Source: Lasiosphaeris hirsuta (lineage: Eukaryota > Ascomycota > Sordariomycetes > Sordariales > Lasiosphaeriaceae). Taken from it: a DNA stretch of 64,000 nt. This document shows positions 32,251 to 43,470 of the stretch, in pieces. The stretch is from the NCBI GenBank assembly GCA_030549175.1, contig JAUKUA010000008.1:248001-312000 (forward strand). Direction: 5' to 3'. The notes under the pieces are model-generated. The model searched no databases. It was given only the letters and a program-made list of their open reading frames with translations, and was not told the origin of the DNA. Every line of letters starts with the position of its first letter. Position 1 is the first letter of the stretch. The translations under genes and the position numbers were made by a program.

Positions 32251-32570
32251 GATGGCTAGATTCGTGACGCGGGAAATCTACTAGGGAAGCCAGCGCGACT
32301 TTTAGAAGAACCACAAGTCGCGTTAGCAACACGAATAGTAGCGGGTTATGTAGGGGAGAGAAAGATCCTGTCTTTGGCGTACCTTTAGAGGCGAAGCTTA
32401 GAAGCGAAAACTTGGAGGCGAAGTTGTTGATGTTGCGGCCAAATCAATGACGGGGGCGCGAGCGCAGGAAAAGCTGGCAAACGTCAAGCTCAGGTCAGTG
32501 TGCCTAATCAAAGGCCGTGGGTGGCGTGTGACCCTAGCACCGGACGACCGATGCCCGACCGCCCGATATT
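32251..32570. other. Intergenic
   Basis: Upstream of the APH-like gene. Minus-strand frame continues from the stub at 32571-32649 to about 32398 without similarity to its sister. Confidence 0.4.
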
Positions 32571-32649
32571 GTGGGCCACGACGCCGTTCCTTGCGACCAC
32601 CCAGCTTTCGCTGGGTGGGTAACTTGCCTTCTCGCACTTCTTTGGGCAT
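32571..32649 (-). pseudogene. 5' stub of a transposon-like ORF (copy A)
   Basis: From the ATG at 32649 the first 26 codons (MPKEVREGKLPTQRKLGGRK) match the start of the degenerate ORF at 53296 (MPKGVRLNPLPTQEKLGGRK), both in protein and in DNA. After that similarity stops. It lies 517 bp upstream of, and divergent to, the cysteine-rich ORF at 33167, as in the second copy of this pair. Confidence 0.65.
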
Positions 32650-32684
32650 CGGAACGGCTTGACAATACTGTTACCTCCTCGCGA

Positions 32685-32995
32685 ATCGCTGAACTTACGC
32701 CATCTACAACTTCCTATCGCCCGGGCTCTATCTTGGCCAGCTTTCGCCTCGCGAACCGCCAACTTGCGCACCTACAATTTCCTGCACCAGCCTTTCTTTC
32801 CTTCCTCGCGCGAATCGCTGAACTTGCGCACCTACAATTTCCTGCACCAGCTTTTCTTCTCTTCCTCGCGCGAATCGCTGAACTTACGCCATCTACAACT
32901 TCCTGTCGCCCCGGCTCTATCTTAGCCAGCCTTCACCTCTCAAACCGCGGCGACTTGCGCATCTACAATTTCCTGTCACCAGCTTTCCTTCCTTG
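32685..32995. repeat. Minisatellite, units of about 63 bp
   Basis: Units begin gcgaatcgctgaactt and contain gcnatctacaatttcctg; about five units are visible, two of two subtypes alternate (one with cgcccgggctctatcttgg, one with cctgcaccagcctttcttt). It occupies the shared upstream region of the divergent pair. Confidence 0.75.
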
Positions 32996-33166
32996 AACTG
33001 CTGCCACTTGCGCGCCCCGTCGCCTTGCCGCACTCGCGCCTCAAAGCAGGCCCACGAAAGAGCCGCTCTTTTTTCCACAAGGTAAACCGACACAAACCGT
33101 CTCACAAGCGTCTGCCATAGCCAGTTGCTAACCTACCTGCCTTGTCGTGCAGTCAAAGGACAGACA

Positions 33167-34294
33167 ATGGATCCAACCCCCGAGGGCGGCATTCGCCACC
33201 CGGAACACATCGTCAAACTCGCAGAGCTATCGACACAAGTTGAGGTCTCATCAACCAAGCCGCTGCCTTATGAAGACGACAATATCGAGTATTCCGGTGA
33301 TGTCATGGTGCGCTAGTTTCGCTACCTGGCTCGTCGCTACAGCCGAGTCACCCGACTCTCTACGTCGGGAAGCTTTGTGGACCTCGTCATCCACCACCCC
33401 GAAGTATTCGCCCTTCGTACTACGGGCCGCGACCGGGTGAAACTCCGGGGTAAAATTTGTGCGAAGGAGCCCGCCTTTCGTTGGTGGCTCGCGTCGGGAA
33501 ATACCGATTGGCACCAGGAAACCCAGCTCACGACAATGCCAATGCAGGACTGCGAGCTTGGCGACCCTGCGTTTGCCGAGTGGATGCTGACGCCCTTTCC
33601 GGATGTTGAGAGTGGCATCGTGTCAGCTTTGGTGTCCGGTACTACTGCTTGTTTCCGGGCGATCGCTGTCTGCACTTGCTGCGCCCAGGAAGACCCGATC
33701 GACAACTTCATCATGGCGTGTACCACCAGCCCTAACCAGGGGGTGCCAGTCTGCGGCAACTGTGTTTACAAAGACATGGCCAGCACCTGCGACGTAGAGA
33801 TACCTACGCCTGTGTGCCTCATGGCCGAGTGTAAGGAACAGGTCAGCGGCTGTGAGCACGTCATCTCGCCCCTCATCGATCGGTCGTTCTTACACAGTGA
33901 GTACCCGGCCGTGCAAGCGCTCCTGGCCATCCCCCCCGTCGCCACAATTTACCTTAAGGCGAGCTTCTATGCGCGACTCCTAACGAAGCTGGCGACCAGG
34001 GAGCCCGTCGAGCAGAGGGTGCTTGACGCGCTACTAGTGGCTAGCCGTGACAAGGCGGGTAACCTGGTCGGCGAGTGGTGCCAGCATTGCATTGATATCA
34101 ACAACCAGGGACCGGCTGACGAGTTGGTGCTCCCGTTTTCGTACTGCGCAACATCAACGAGAGCGGATTTCTGTGGCGGCAAATGCAACAACTGTATCGC
34201 CGAGGGTCGGGATTGCACGTTTAGGTCGTCAAGTCAAGATGATGATACTGATACCGAAGGTACAGCCCGAGAAAGTGAAGTTGGTGAGGTTTGA
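33167..34294 (+). pseudogene. Cysteine-rich protein of a duplicated pair (copy A), one in-frame stop
   Basis: A single frame of 376 codons from ATG 33167 to TGA 34294 is broken once by TAG at 33314-33316 (codon 50). The protein aligns with the intact copy at 54163: HPEVFALR..., then CTCC, CGNC, CDVEIPTPVC, CKEQVSGCEH, a helical middle, and WCQHC and CGGKCNNC. These Cys/His groups suggest zinc binding. TAG can come from CAG by one C-to-T change. Either the gene is dead, or translation starts downstream (GTG/ATG near 33.4 kb), or the stop is read through. Function is unknown. Confidence 0.7.
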
Positions 34295-34503
34295 TGGTCA
34301 GGATATGTTTAGTGACCAAAGATGTGTAACATGGAAGGGTTGGAACGCGACTCGGAACTGCAGAGGGCTTGGATGGTGCCAGGCATAGGGACTGGGTGAT
34401 AGATAGGGAAGGGTAGGATGGAGGATGAAAAGATTGGACCCCTGTATTCGTGTTTTCTTAGCCCTTAGCCAAGAAGTAGTTAATCTAAGGATCAGATGTA
34501 GGG

Positions 34504-34797
34504 GCGGTCTCGCGTTTCCGCACCATCTACCCGCATAGCCCCGCATATCTTCCGTTGGCTTACCCTCTCATGTTCCCAACCGGCGATGAAGGCTTCCACT
34601 GGGTGTTCCATCCACGACGTGGCGCGGAGCTCCCCGTCAACCTCAAGCACCAGGAAACCCACAAGCGGATGTTGTTGAGGCTGCTGCGGGGTGGTGGTGG
34701 CGATGGTGTTGACGATGTAGCGGCCGCGGCGGCTGCTGCAATGGATGAGGGGGACGACGAGGAAGTTGCGGAGGGTCCCACGGCTCTCGGTCGCTGA
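34504..34797 (+). pseudogene. Fragment of a Helitron Rep/helicase-like ORF
   Basis: The frame reads FRTIYPHSPAYLPLAYPLMF then PTGDEGFHW, close to the Helitron N-terminal pattern in which PLxYPLLFPxGExGWH follows a proline/aromatic lead. It then runs into a Gly/Ala/Asp-rich stretch and stops. No Rep HUH motif or helicase domain remains. Short similarity makes the call tentative. Confidence 0.45.
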
Positions 34798-37254
34798 CGA
34801 AAGACCTGTACAGCGCAGAGCCTAGACAAATTAGTTATGAAACGTGTACTGAAACCCACCTTAACAGAGGTGATAACTTTGATCGCATTACTGGTGTGGA
34901 ATTATTGGAAGAGGTTGAGCAATGATTTCCAGGGTCGCGACAGCCAATGTATTCAGCAGGCGATGCGGGAAGGAAGGTGCTCCTTAAGACGAAGAGGTGG
35001 TCAAAGACCACTTATGCGCCGAGGGGCAGCGTCATGACGAGGGTGACAGCGGTACTCGACGGAGGATAGCCGGCTGTGGGTGACGCGCTACTCGTTTTAG
35101 GGGTTGTCTCGCCGTTTACGCCAAGCTTTGGTCCCGAAGTTAGAACGGTTTGAAGTGGCTGGGCGGAAAACTCCGCACGGACCATAAAGCCATGATAAGC
35201 AGCTCACGATCGTGGAACCTTGAGTCAATCGCTCCCTTGCTCCAAGCACCCAATGCCCCTACAGCCTTTCGCTTCGAGTTCCTCAATACGATTCCTATCT
35301 TCTCCACGGCCTTGAACCCGAGCGGCAACCGTCGCGCTACGCCTCCGTTCCGCCTTTAACAGCAACTAGCCACAGAAGAGGATGGTGCTCTGTTGTACGC
35401 CTGCACCCGCCTGTGCACCTCCATCGTATTCGACAAGCTCGAAGACTCCGTTCAGCCCTCGACATGCCTCGCGAGCCGACATACTCTTATCACCTTCACC
35501 ACCCTCCCATAATGGTGATACTGTAAGGCGGCTGGGGTAGACGCCCGCAGTTACAGGCTTGCCATTCGAACCGACTGGAGAGTCCAAGGCCCGGACAACA
35601 AGCTCGGTCCCGGACCAAACCCCTAACACGGAGTAAGTGGCACCGTTCCCATGAGGGCGACTCCGGCAGCAGTATGGATACTTTAGTGAGTGCCCCTGGC
35701 CTGATCACCGTCATCGGGTCCTTTCTTCCTTCGCTACCCCGTCCTCTTTCCTCCCATCGCTAACATCACAGTTAGTCACCCAGCTTACTTAATCTTTAGG
35801 TCAGTCTCTTGACTCTTCAATCTTTCGACCGCACGACTTCTCCATCGACGATTTCGAAACAACTACCCGCGCCTCCGACCCCCGACCAGCTACTTAGCCT
35901 GAATGACGAGCTGGGACGTCAGATACGTGTCGTGTGTCGCGGCGCTCCGCCTCGGCCTGCTGCTCTTCAGCCGGATGGAGCCAATTTTTGCCATTCTGGG
36001 GCGTCGGCGAACGGCCACGCTAGAACTAAGGTTATACTGGTCTAGCAGTCGGAAACAGTCGGCAACCAGCACAAGCAACCTTCCCTATCGCTGCCATACA
36101 AAGGGTATTGTACTTCTACGATCCTGGCGAAGCCGCAGCGGACTGTGGCGCGCTGTACCGGTATCGCCATCGCCGACTCCGGTATCGCGCCGGTCGCCAG
36201 TAGCCGCATATACCTTGCCGATCCAGGACGACGTATCAGATCGACCGTATGGTGACTCGATCACCTCCGTGATGCGACGCTCGGTCATGTTGGCCATGGG
36301 AGTATGGCGCTGGTATCTGATCGACAGTCAGACCCTGCCCCAGGCCTCCGATAACGGTTCGGCTAGGCGCCGCAGTGACGTGTCGCATGGTCACAGCGAC
36401 AAACTACCGCTGCCATTGGGACGGAGTATGGCGCCAGTACACCTTCGAACCGGCCGCGCTCGCGTCCCTGGAACCGGCTAGCAAGCACCTCTCTCGGCCT
36501 TCGATCCCAACTGTTCTCGATAAGGCGGTCCTGGGTCACTCACTGCGCCTTTCGAAAGGGCGCATGCCACATTGATAAGTACACGACGAACGTGCCACCG
36601 TTGCGCTACCGTTGCGCTACCGTTGCGCCACTGGCCCGACTGTTAAGATCGCAGCCAAAAAAAAGTTCCCTTTGTACAGCCTAGGGTGCGACGCCGGAAG
36701 CCCTACGCACACAAAAAGTGTCAGCAAAAAGCGAAAAGTCAGACCGTGTGAGAGCCGAACCCACAGCCTTCCCCAGCACACTTCTGGTAGAGAATCCGAG
36801 AATCACCTACCAGAACAAGACGTGGATGCGCTACCACTGCGCCAACGGCCCGTTTTGTTCACAGGAGGAAGCAACAGACCTGGTTATGCTGCCGCCGCGT
36901 GCTGCGGCGACCCCCCGGAAAAGGAGTCGGCCGAAGTTTCTGCGAGGAAACCCCCCCAGTCAAACGACTCCAGCGTCGGGAGGAGCGTCTAACCGGACCT
37001 CTTCGCGTTCCTAGAAACAATCGTCGCCGCTCGACGTTGCAAATGCATATACTATGAATAGGGGAGGACACGGAAGCGCATCGTGTATACGACCTTTGGA
37101 GACCTTAGGCTAGGAGAGGGGGTATTAGCGAGCTGTCGCCGTCTGTCATCGAGCATCACGGCACACCATGGTAGTGGCAACCGTGCCATCCTGTCTTAGA
37201 TCGCGCAGAAGGCCAGTGTATTCGAGGTTTGTCGCTCATTCTGCTGCTTTGTAC
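34798..37254. other. Long stretch without a supported gene
   Basis: Several short frames (around 35.15-35.36 kb plus, 35.37-35.71 kb minus, 36.37-36.58 kb plus) lack domains and splice support. Near 36595-36630 the word gttgcgctacc is repeated three times. Parts of 34.8-35.1 kb may belong to the decayed Helitron-like sequence. Confidence 0.4.
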
Positions 37255-37659
37255 ATGTTTGAGATGGGAGACTCAGTGCTAACCGCCCAGATAGGGACAG
37301 ACCGACGTCACTACACACCAACGCCACCACCCCTGGATGAGCTCGCCGCCGGGATAGCCTCCCTCAGTTACAATTCACCCCCCGGTAATCCCTCACGAGT
37401 CGACACACCCATAGTCAAACCTCGCCCCCATTGTTACGCCCACCACAGCTTCGTTCGGTCCGCGGTCGGCGACAGCCCCAGACCACACTTAACGCCCGAC
37501 ACCACCAACCCCAGCAGACCACCCATCCCAGCCCCCACGATAGGAACGCGGCAACGTTCCCATGAGACAACACCGATAATGAAAACTGCCGACATCATCG
37601 ACGCCGCCGGCTTGCCTACCAATTGGTTTTGTTTGTATCAGTCGGCGGGGTATTGGTGA
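37255..37659 (+). CDS. Possible small protein, Pro/Ser/Thr-rich
   Basis: An uninterrupted frame of 134 residues from ATG 37255. It contains HYTPTPPPLDELAAGIASLS and a Pro/Arg-rich middle. The frame is open further upstream to 37168. No family or intron evidence; a chance frame is possible. Confidence 0.35.
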   Translation: MFEMGDSVLTAQIGTDRRHYTPTPPPLDELAAGIASLSYNSPPGNPSRVDTPIVKPRPHCYAHHSFVRSAVGDSPRPHLTPDTTNPSRPPIPAPTIGTRQRSHETTPIMKTADIIDAAGLPTNWFCLYQSAGYW

Positions 37660-38060
37660 GCAAAGGGGAGAAAAGGCAACAGGGATTCGCGGTGTCTTCA
37701 TTGTATACCACAGTTGAGAGGTGCCGCAAAGTACTGCGATTCACATGTTGGGTGAACCCGGGTCCTAGAGTGATGAACAACAGAACCAAGGCAGGAGAGT
37801 AGCAGTATCTGCCGCCCAATATATCCAGTCGCAACGTCCACAAGTCCCACCCCATCCAATGGTCTGCACCTTCAGCTGTGATTGGTGAACTGCAACAGCA
37901 GCATGTCAACCCAAAGTGCCTGTCAGGCACCATTTGTTCAAGCTCCTCGTCTATAACACCGGATCCGAACCTGCTTTTAACTGCCTCTGCTTTTCTCACC
38001 GGCCAAGAACTGTATCGCCCTGCTCTGGGCACCCAGCGAACATAAAGCAAATTCCCCGAC

Positions 38061-39437
38061 ATGCCTTCAAAGGCGAGCATCCTTGATACTCTCAGTGGAG
38101 AATGTCCCGCCATCGATGCTACCCGCACTAAACCCGGAACGAACACCACATCGACATACTGGCCCGATGTCGATACATGGACTAGATGGGGCGGATTCAA
38201 CGCTCAGGACCTGTATAAGAGATACCAGCCCATTGTGGACGCCGAATGGGCCTCGGGTGTAGCTGGGAGCGCGGATCCTTCGTCCTGGGACACACGGGTG
38301 TTTGACGAAGACTCGCTGGAACACTATCTCAGCAAGTTCCTGCTGCCTCATGTCAACACAGCTCTGGGACACGCGTGTCATGTCCTGGGCATGGATAAGA
38401 ACAACGACCTCGACGTGGGACGCGGTGGGCGATGCTATTACGGAGGGGATACCACACGTCTCTTCAAGCCAGACTGGTCTTTATGCTCCGACTCGCAGAC
38501 GCAGGGCAGTAAACTCTACAAAAATTTGCTCCCTGGCGATACCAAACTCGCCATGAAGTGGCGAAGCAGCATGTACAAGACGGCCGCCCATTACGCGTGG
38601 AAGGATCCTGTTCGGCAGATCCTGTATTATATGAAGGAAGTGGGTGTGCGTTACGGCTGGCTGATCACGGATGCTGAACTCGTAGTGCTCCGTGTCTCTG
38701 TGGAGTTAACCGGCCCGGGACAGGCGATTGACCGACCTAAGCGGCAGCCGTGTTCTACCCTAGGTCACAGTCGAATGTCCTCTACAGAGACCGACGTGTC
38801 TCACTTGTCAAGTGCACTGCAGGGCACATCCCTCAACAATTCGTTGTATGCCCCTCCAGACAATGGCGTCGAAGCGTATCACGTTGAATACCAGACAATC
38901 CCATGGGAAAACAGTGGACACAAATCTCAACTTAGCATCCGTTTGGCATTGTTCTACCTTGCTATGATGGCCGGCTATGGTGCACGCTCTTTACTGCCTG
39001 CTTACCCGGCCTTCGATTCGTGTTGGTGGTGTGACTCCAATGCCGACCTCTTCGTACACAATACCACGGGAATTCCGTCCAAGATTCCTCACAACCTAGA
39101 GCACCCTAATCCGACCGGACAACGAGGCCCGGCCTTCACTTCAGAGACAGGCAGGCCCGAGAAATTCCTGACAAGGGCATCGGTGCAGACGCTCGACATC
39201 GATCTCCAACGCCAGCAGCCCTACTACGACGTGGAGGAATCGGACGAGCAGGGTAAAATGGTTACCCGCCGAATATTCGTGGACGACAATGTGACAATCT
39301 ACGACGCGGACACGGCACAGTACGGACGATTGCAAGGCTTAAGGTGGGTGCCGGAGGTGGCCGGATCGGGGGATTCCCGGGAGGGCAAGAGACCCTCAGA
39401 AGGGCCCAGCGGATCGGACAAGAGACACAAGAAGTAA
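38061..39437 (+). CDS. PD-(D/E)XK nuclease-like fungal protein
   Basis: A single-exon 458-residue protein. FKPDW (about residue 136) followed by LPGDTKLAMKW (about residue 160) gives the spacing of a PD...(D/E)xK active site; then an aromatic helix and a segment RYGWLITDAELVVLRVS are typical of the PD-(D/E)XK-like proteins that are common and often multiply copied in ascomycete accessory regions. A second conserved block, IPWENSGHKSQLSIRLALFY, follows. The C-terminus is basic (KRHKK), as for nuclear proteins. Nuclease activity has not been shown for this family as far as I know. It is convergent with the kinase-like gene; stops are 97 bp apart. Confidence 0.75.
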   Translation: MPSKASILDTLSGECPAIDATRTKPGTNTTSTYWPDVDTWTRWGGFNAQDLYKRYQPIVDAEWASGVAGSADPSSWDTRVFDEDSLEHYLSKFLLPHVNTALGHACHVLGMDKNNDLDVGRGGRCYYGGDTTRLFKPDWSLCSDSQTQGSKLYKNLLPGDTKLAMKWRSSMYKTAAHYAWKDPVRQILYYMKEVGVRYGWLITDAELVVLRVSVELTGPGQAIDRPKRQPCSTLGHSRMSSTETDVSHLSSALQGTSLNNSLYAPPDNGVEAYHVEYQTIPWENSGHKSQLSIRLALFYLAMMAGYGARSLLPAYPAFDSCWWCDSNADLFVHNTTGIPSKIPHNLEHPNPTGQRGPAFTSETGRPEKFLTRASVQTLDIDLQRQQPYYDVEESDEQGKMVTRRIFVDDNVTIYDADTAQYGRLQGLRWVPEVAGSGDSREGKRPSEGPSGSDKRHKK

Positions 39438-39533
39438 ATGGCTATAGATATACACCTAGTCTTAAGTAGAATCTGCTGGACGTGATGAGTTGAAGCTTTT
39501 ATCTTCTAAGCTTACTGTCCTATTCCTAATTTA

Positions 39534-40443
39534 TCATGCAGACCATTTCCGCAGCTCCTCAACGTACCATCCTATCTCCATTCTTCCGTAGTGAGGCTTC
39601 CACCAGAGTAAGCTCTGAGGAGGAATCAAATCGGAATGATCAACAAGAACGTTCCCACGCCAATTCTCTTCTCTAAACGGCATCAAGGCAAAGCCAGCCA
39701 AGTAGAAAAAGTCAAGGTGTCTCTGTACTATTTCGGGGTCCAAGTCTCCCTCGGGGACATATTCGTAGACGACCGCGAAGCAACGCTCACTGTCATCCAG
39801 GCCATATGCACGTTGTAACTGTGGGACCAGGACATAATCCTTGGGTCGCTGGAGGTTCAGAAGGTGTAACACAGCTTGGCGGGGTAATTCCAGCCATCCA
39901 AAACACTGGTTGATATGTACGTTGAGTGTGAATGGCTCACGGCGGTCGGAATGTGTATTCTCGTTGCCGAAACTTTCGCTGGAAAAGATCTTGAGGTTCG
40001 CGATAGCGTCGCTGTCCGTCTTGGGCTCCGGATTTATGTGTACCACTGGGCGACCAGATTCGACTCTTCGTCGGCTAGTCGTCTGGATAATAGCGAGAAG
40101 TGATGCGGTCCGGCACTCTCTCTCCAGGGCCCAGTAGCGTCCGGGGCGGGGTAGAGAATGGCAGGGAAAAGGACGGGTAGGTGGTGGCTTGCTGTGGTAA
40201 AACTGCTTGCGCGTTAGAAGTAGCAGGGCGGGATGCCACAGGTGAAATACGGACGAATTTGACGGCAAACAGGGAAGTGTCGGCCTTTGCCTGGATGACA
40301 AAGCCGTCTTCGCCTGCTCCTAGAAACTTCATCCAGCAAAGACGGGCGGGTTCAGGAAACTGGCGGAGCTTGGGGTTGTAAAAATCCTCGCCGCTGGATG
40401 GACCGATACTCGACTCGTGAGAGAGAAATGGCGGTATAGACAT
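39534..40443 (-). CDS. Kinase-like (probably inactive) fungal protein
   Basis: Exon 1 (40443-40240) and exon 2 (40202-39534) join across a short 37-nt intron (GTGGCA...AGCAG with CTAAC inside), giving 290 residues. A glycine-rich loop-like motif (FLGAGEDGFV) and AVKF with the usual lysine mark the N-lobe. In the C-lobe, REENWRGNVLVDHSD stands where HRD/DFG would be, as in the fungal family with motifs like RNYRG.FLVD. Catalytic Asp residues of normal kinases are not visible. The intron is unusually short; a frameshift instead of an intron is possible. A mutated copy of exon 1 lies at 600-735. Confidence 0.65.
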
Positions 40444-42235
40444 CTTTCCAACAATAAGTAGGTAACAGGCGACTAATTAACGTAGGTATCGGCGTGGGCA
40501 TTGACCTGGGTACTATTGTCTGGTAAACTTTGTGTGTTGACGAAGTTACTGGAGTTCGTTAGGGTCCATCTGGAACGAACCTACAGGCCAGAAGGCCAGA
40601 GTACGGACTAATCTATGCCTAAAACGGGAGGGTCACTGGCTAACCGAAGTTTTGCCGTGGCCAAAATGACGTCAATACGGTACTGAAGAGTAACAAAGAT
40701 CACCGTATATATATCGCTTAGAGAGAGGTACTTCTCAGGTATTAACTTTGGCAGCGTCTCGTTGGATCTGCTGTGCCGGTGTCACTTGGAATTTCGTTGC
40801 TTATCAGCGGGTTGACGCGGCCTTATCTCGCCCGCGCTTCGCATCTTAGCGCTTAGGTGGGGCAAGTGCCGGTTCCACAACGAAGCTCACGCTCTAGTTT
40901 GCCAGTTATGTACGGGCTAGGTAAAAAGGCCACCAGATGTAAATGAAGCCTAACCAACCGCGGTAATTTTTTCGCGATGTCCAAACATGGTGTTGAGGGT
41001 GACCGACCGCAACGAGCCGACAACATCAGCACACAACATAATGTTACAAGTCAATTTTCTTTATGTAGCTCCCCGCTTCGGAGCGCTAGTGGACGCCTAT
41101 AAGATCGATTGGTGTAAAGTTGATATCGAGAAATGTGGGTGGTGGACTGACTTTTGGTGGTGAAGTAGGTTGCTATTTTTTTTGGCCTTTTCGCCGCAGC
41201 GCCGCCGCCGTTTCACTATTTTTATCTTGGTAGTTTCGAATGGCTGGTATAGAGCATTGGGTACACTGCAGAGGGGGGTAGTAGGTGGGGGTGCGAGCCC
41301 GGTGTAACCAGTTCCTGGGCGCCGAGCGGATCTGGGGAGGTCAGCTGTAAACGAAGGTCGGCTGACTTCCTAATTAGGAAGTCGTGATTACCCCTAGCGA
41401 GTTTTACTATTCCTACCCTCCAAAAAAGTATCGAACCCAGGGAATTGTTTATTTGTTTCTACCGACCTTTCGGGACTAGTGAGGCCTACTCTACGAGTAC
41501 GTAGAACTCGAAGAGGGGGAAAAGGTGGAAGATGAAGCGCTCGTAGGCGCGGGGTCGCTACAATCACTGTCACCTGTGCCGCGTTGGCATTTCCAATCCA
41601 ACCAATTGTAAACGCTTGGAGACACGACAGGCAGTGTCAATCCCAGACAGAGGGAATTGACTGTATTCAATTGACTGCAATTGACTACGATTGAGTGCGA
41701 CCGTGTGTGGCCTTCACCGCCTTTTTGCTGGCGGCAGTTGGCAACCTTTGACAGCTTTGACAGGCCTTGCCAGTTGTGTGGCTTGAGCCGAAAATGGAAG
41801 TACATAGTGGAAAGTGACAATCTTAGTGACCGTTACGCTCTCTTATGTATTTAAGGTGTGAGTGGAGCAAAGGGAACTGCTAAAATTGCCAGAGGCGGCC
41901 AAAACCGGCAGACAATTTGCAGAGAAACGATATTACATTGTAAAGAACCTTCCCCCCAGGATTTGCTACTACATATGCAATACTCGTAATGATCGATTAT
42001 TATAGTTAGCTAAACAGTGATTATATTGACAAGTCGTTTTAGATCCGCTTGAAAAACGTTTTACGCTTTGAGAAAAAGTGCGCCCTGATCCCGGCTTCAG
42101 GCTGCGACAAGGCGTTTAGGCTTGCACGACGCAGAATCCAGGCTTCGGGACTCGTATCTGATCTAGATATAAAGTCTAAAAAACTCACTGGTGGAAATAG
42201 TAAATAGTGCGACTTTTCATTCCCTCTTTCTCACT
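40444..42235. other. Gene-free stretch with a palindrome
   Basis: Only short frames. A minus-strand frame at 41491-41820 (109 residues, Ser-rich end) has no support. An exact 20-bp palindrome lies at 41364-41383. Confidence 0.45.
41364..41383. repeat. 20-bp perfect palindrome
   Basis: GACTTCCTAATTAGGAAGTC reads the same on both strands. It has no gene near it and may be a protein-binding site or chance. Confidence 0.8.
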
Positions 42236-42771
42236 ATGAATTACACAAACGAAACTATGTACCATGATGAAAAGAACAACTATAATGACGATTCTGATGC
42301 TGAATCTGAACAGTCGTTTGAGAAAATCCGCATGACGCCTAGGTAGGTAAGGCTTCATAAAACTTGTTTGCACTTTGGGTTAACCCGTCCTTACCTAGGG
42401 TACTTTACGAGTCCTGGACTATCAGATATCACGGAACTGGCCTCCAGGTTCTCGGGATCCCAGTAGTCGAGCCGAGAGAGCTGGAGGATCCTGATAGACT
42501 GCAAGAATTTCAGTCCAGCCAAGCGGTCCTATCATCGCTGCACAAATCAGAGAGATGCCGGTTTCTTTCTTCTCAAAGGCTGCTGTACCGCATGTGGCTA
42601 CTTCCTCAGAAAGTCCGGGCCGTGGTAAATGGTCTTCTTAGTGGCCGCAGTTGGAGCGTTGCAGCGCTGTTGGAGATACAAAACCCAGGGTTGATCGGTA
42701 TAAGAGGGAAACATGTTAAGGTGTTTCAATTAGTGCTGTATTTACCGCTGATGTTAGATACAGTGTTGTAA
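42236..42771 (+). CDS. Possible small protein, two exons
   Basis: Exon 1 (42236-42342) begins ATG and encodes an Asn/Asp/Glu-rich head; exon 2 (42399-42771) follows an intron GTAGGT...GTTAAC...TAG. The joined frame gives 159 residues with RVLYESWTIRYHGTGLQVLG and a helical, basic C-terminal half. No known family. The splice signals and frame fit are fair but the gene is unconfirmed. Confidence 0.4.
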
Positions 42772-43470
42772 AATAGGTTTTTCTACTCTCAACTATAGCT
42801 ACTGACTTCCACATATTTGTAATATTAGTATTGTTTGGTATACTATTGAGACTGACCCCAAATCTGATGGCCGGCGGCTGAGAATAAGGAATTGTATTTA
42901 GAAACACTCTACTCTTAGATTCTGTAATCTGACTTAAGATCTTCCTTGGCTTTGTTTAATGAAGAGCTTTTATTTCTGGATTTTCAGCTTAATATCTTCC
43001 ATGTCTTAAGGAATGCGTAATCTCTTATAAATGCCCTGTAATATTTTCATTAACACTGAGCCGTTAAGCCGGCCGCTTGGAAGAGCTGTTCCAGCCGTTT
43101 CTGGAATGCCAGCCGTGATCTGAACAGGTAAGCCATCTCCCGGGAAATGCGCGAGGCTTCGACTACCCGTTGTAGGCTCGCCACCACGCCCCTCCCGTCT
43201 GCTTCCTGACAAGTGCATAAGTAATACACGGTTTTCTGGAGCATTGTTATTCGTTGCGTCTTACTGTATAGCTTGAATTTGTACTATAGTAACTGCATCT
43301 TTAGTGAGAGTACCTATCTAAATAGCTTAGTTGCCTAAAAATTCAATTTGTAATGAACCTAGTCCCCCGAACGTAACGCCTCATAACTTATTCAGTTAAA
43401 CACTAAGATTAATAATATAGCCTTAAACGGCTTGAAATACTAAATGAATCCATCCCTGCGTTTGTACCTT
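42772..43470. other. AT-rich intergenic
   Basis: Downstream of the DUF3723 gene. Contains one possible short minus-strand exon (next entry). Confidence 0.4.
43050..43244 (-). CDS. Possible 64-residue protein or exon
   Basis: ATG 43244 to TAA 43050. It is a charged helical sequence (SLQRVVEASRISREMAYLFR) in an otherwise AT-rich, stop-rich region, and a CAG acceptor sits at codon 13, so it could be an exon of a larger decayed gene. Confidence 0.25.
   Translation of the reverse strand: MLQKTVYYLCTCQEADGRGVVASLQRVVEASRISREMAYLFRSRLAFQKRLEQLFQAAGLTAQC

Noticed and set aside
34837..35037. Continuation of the Helitron-like ORF
   Set aside because: Frames change repeatedly and no Helitron motif could be read; left as unassigned.
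37616..38200. Minus-strand frame of 194 codons
   Set aside because: It overlaps the well-supported PD-(D/E)XK gene and upstream sequence, and has no domain or intron signals.
41425..41455. T-loop-like sequence (GGTTCGATAC on the minus strand) suggesting a tRNA
   Set aside because: No matching acceptor stem or anticodon arm could be folded around it.
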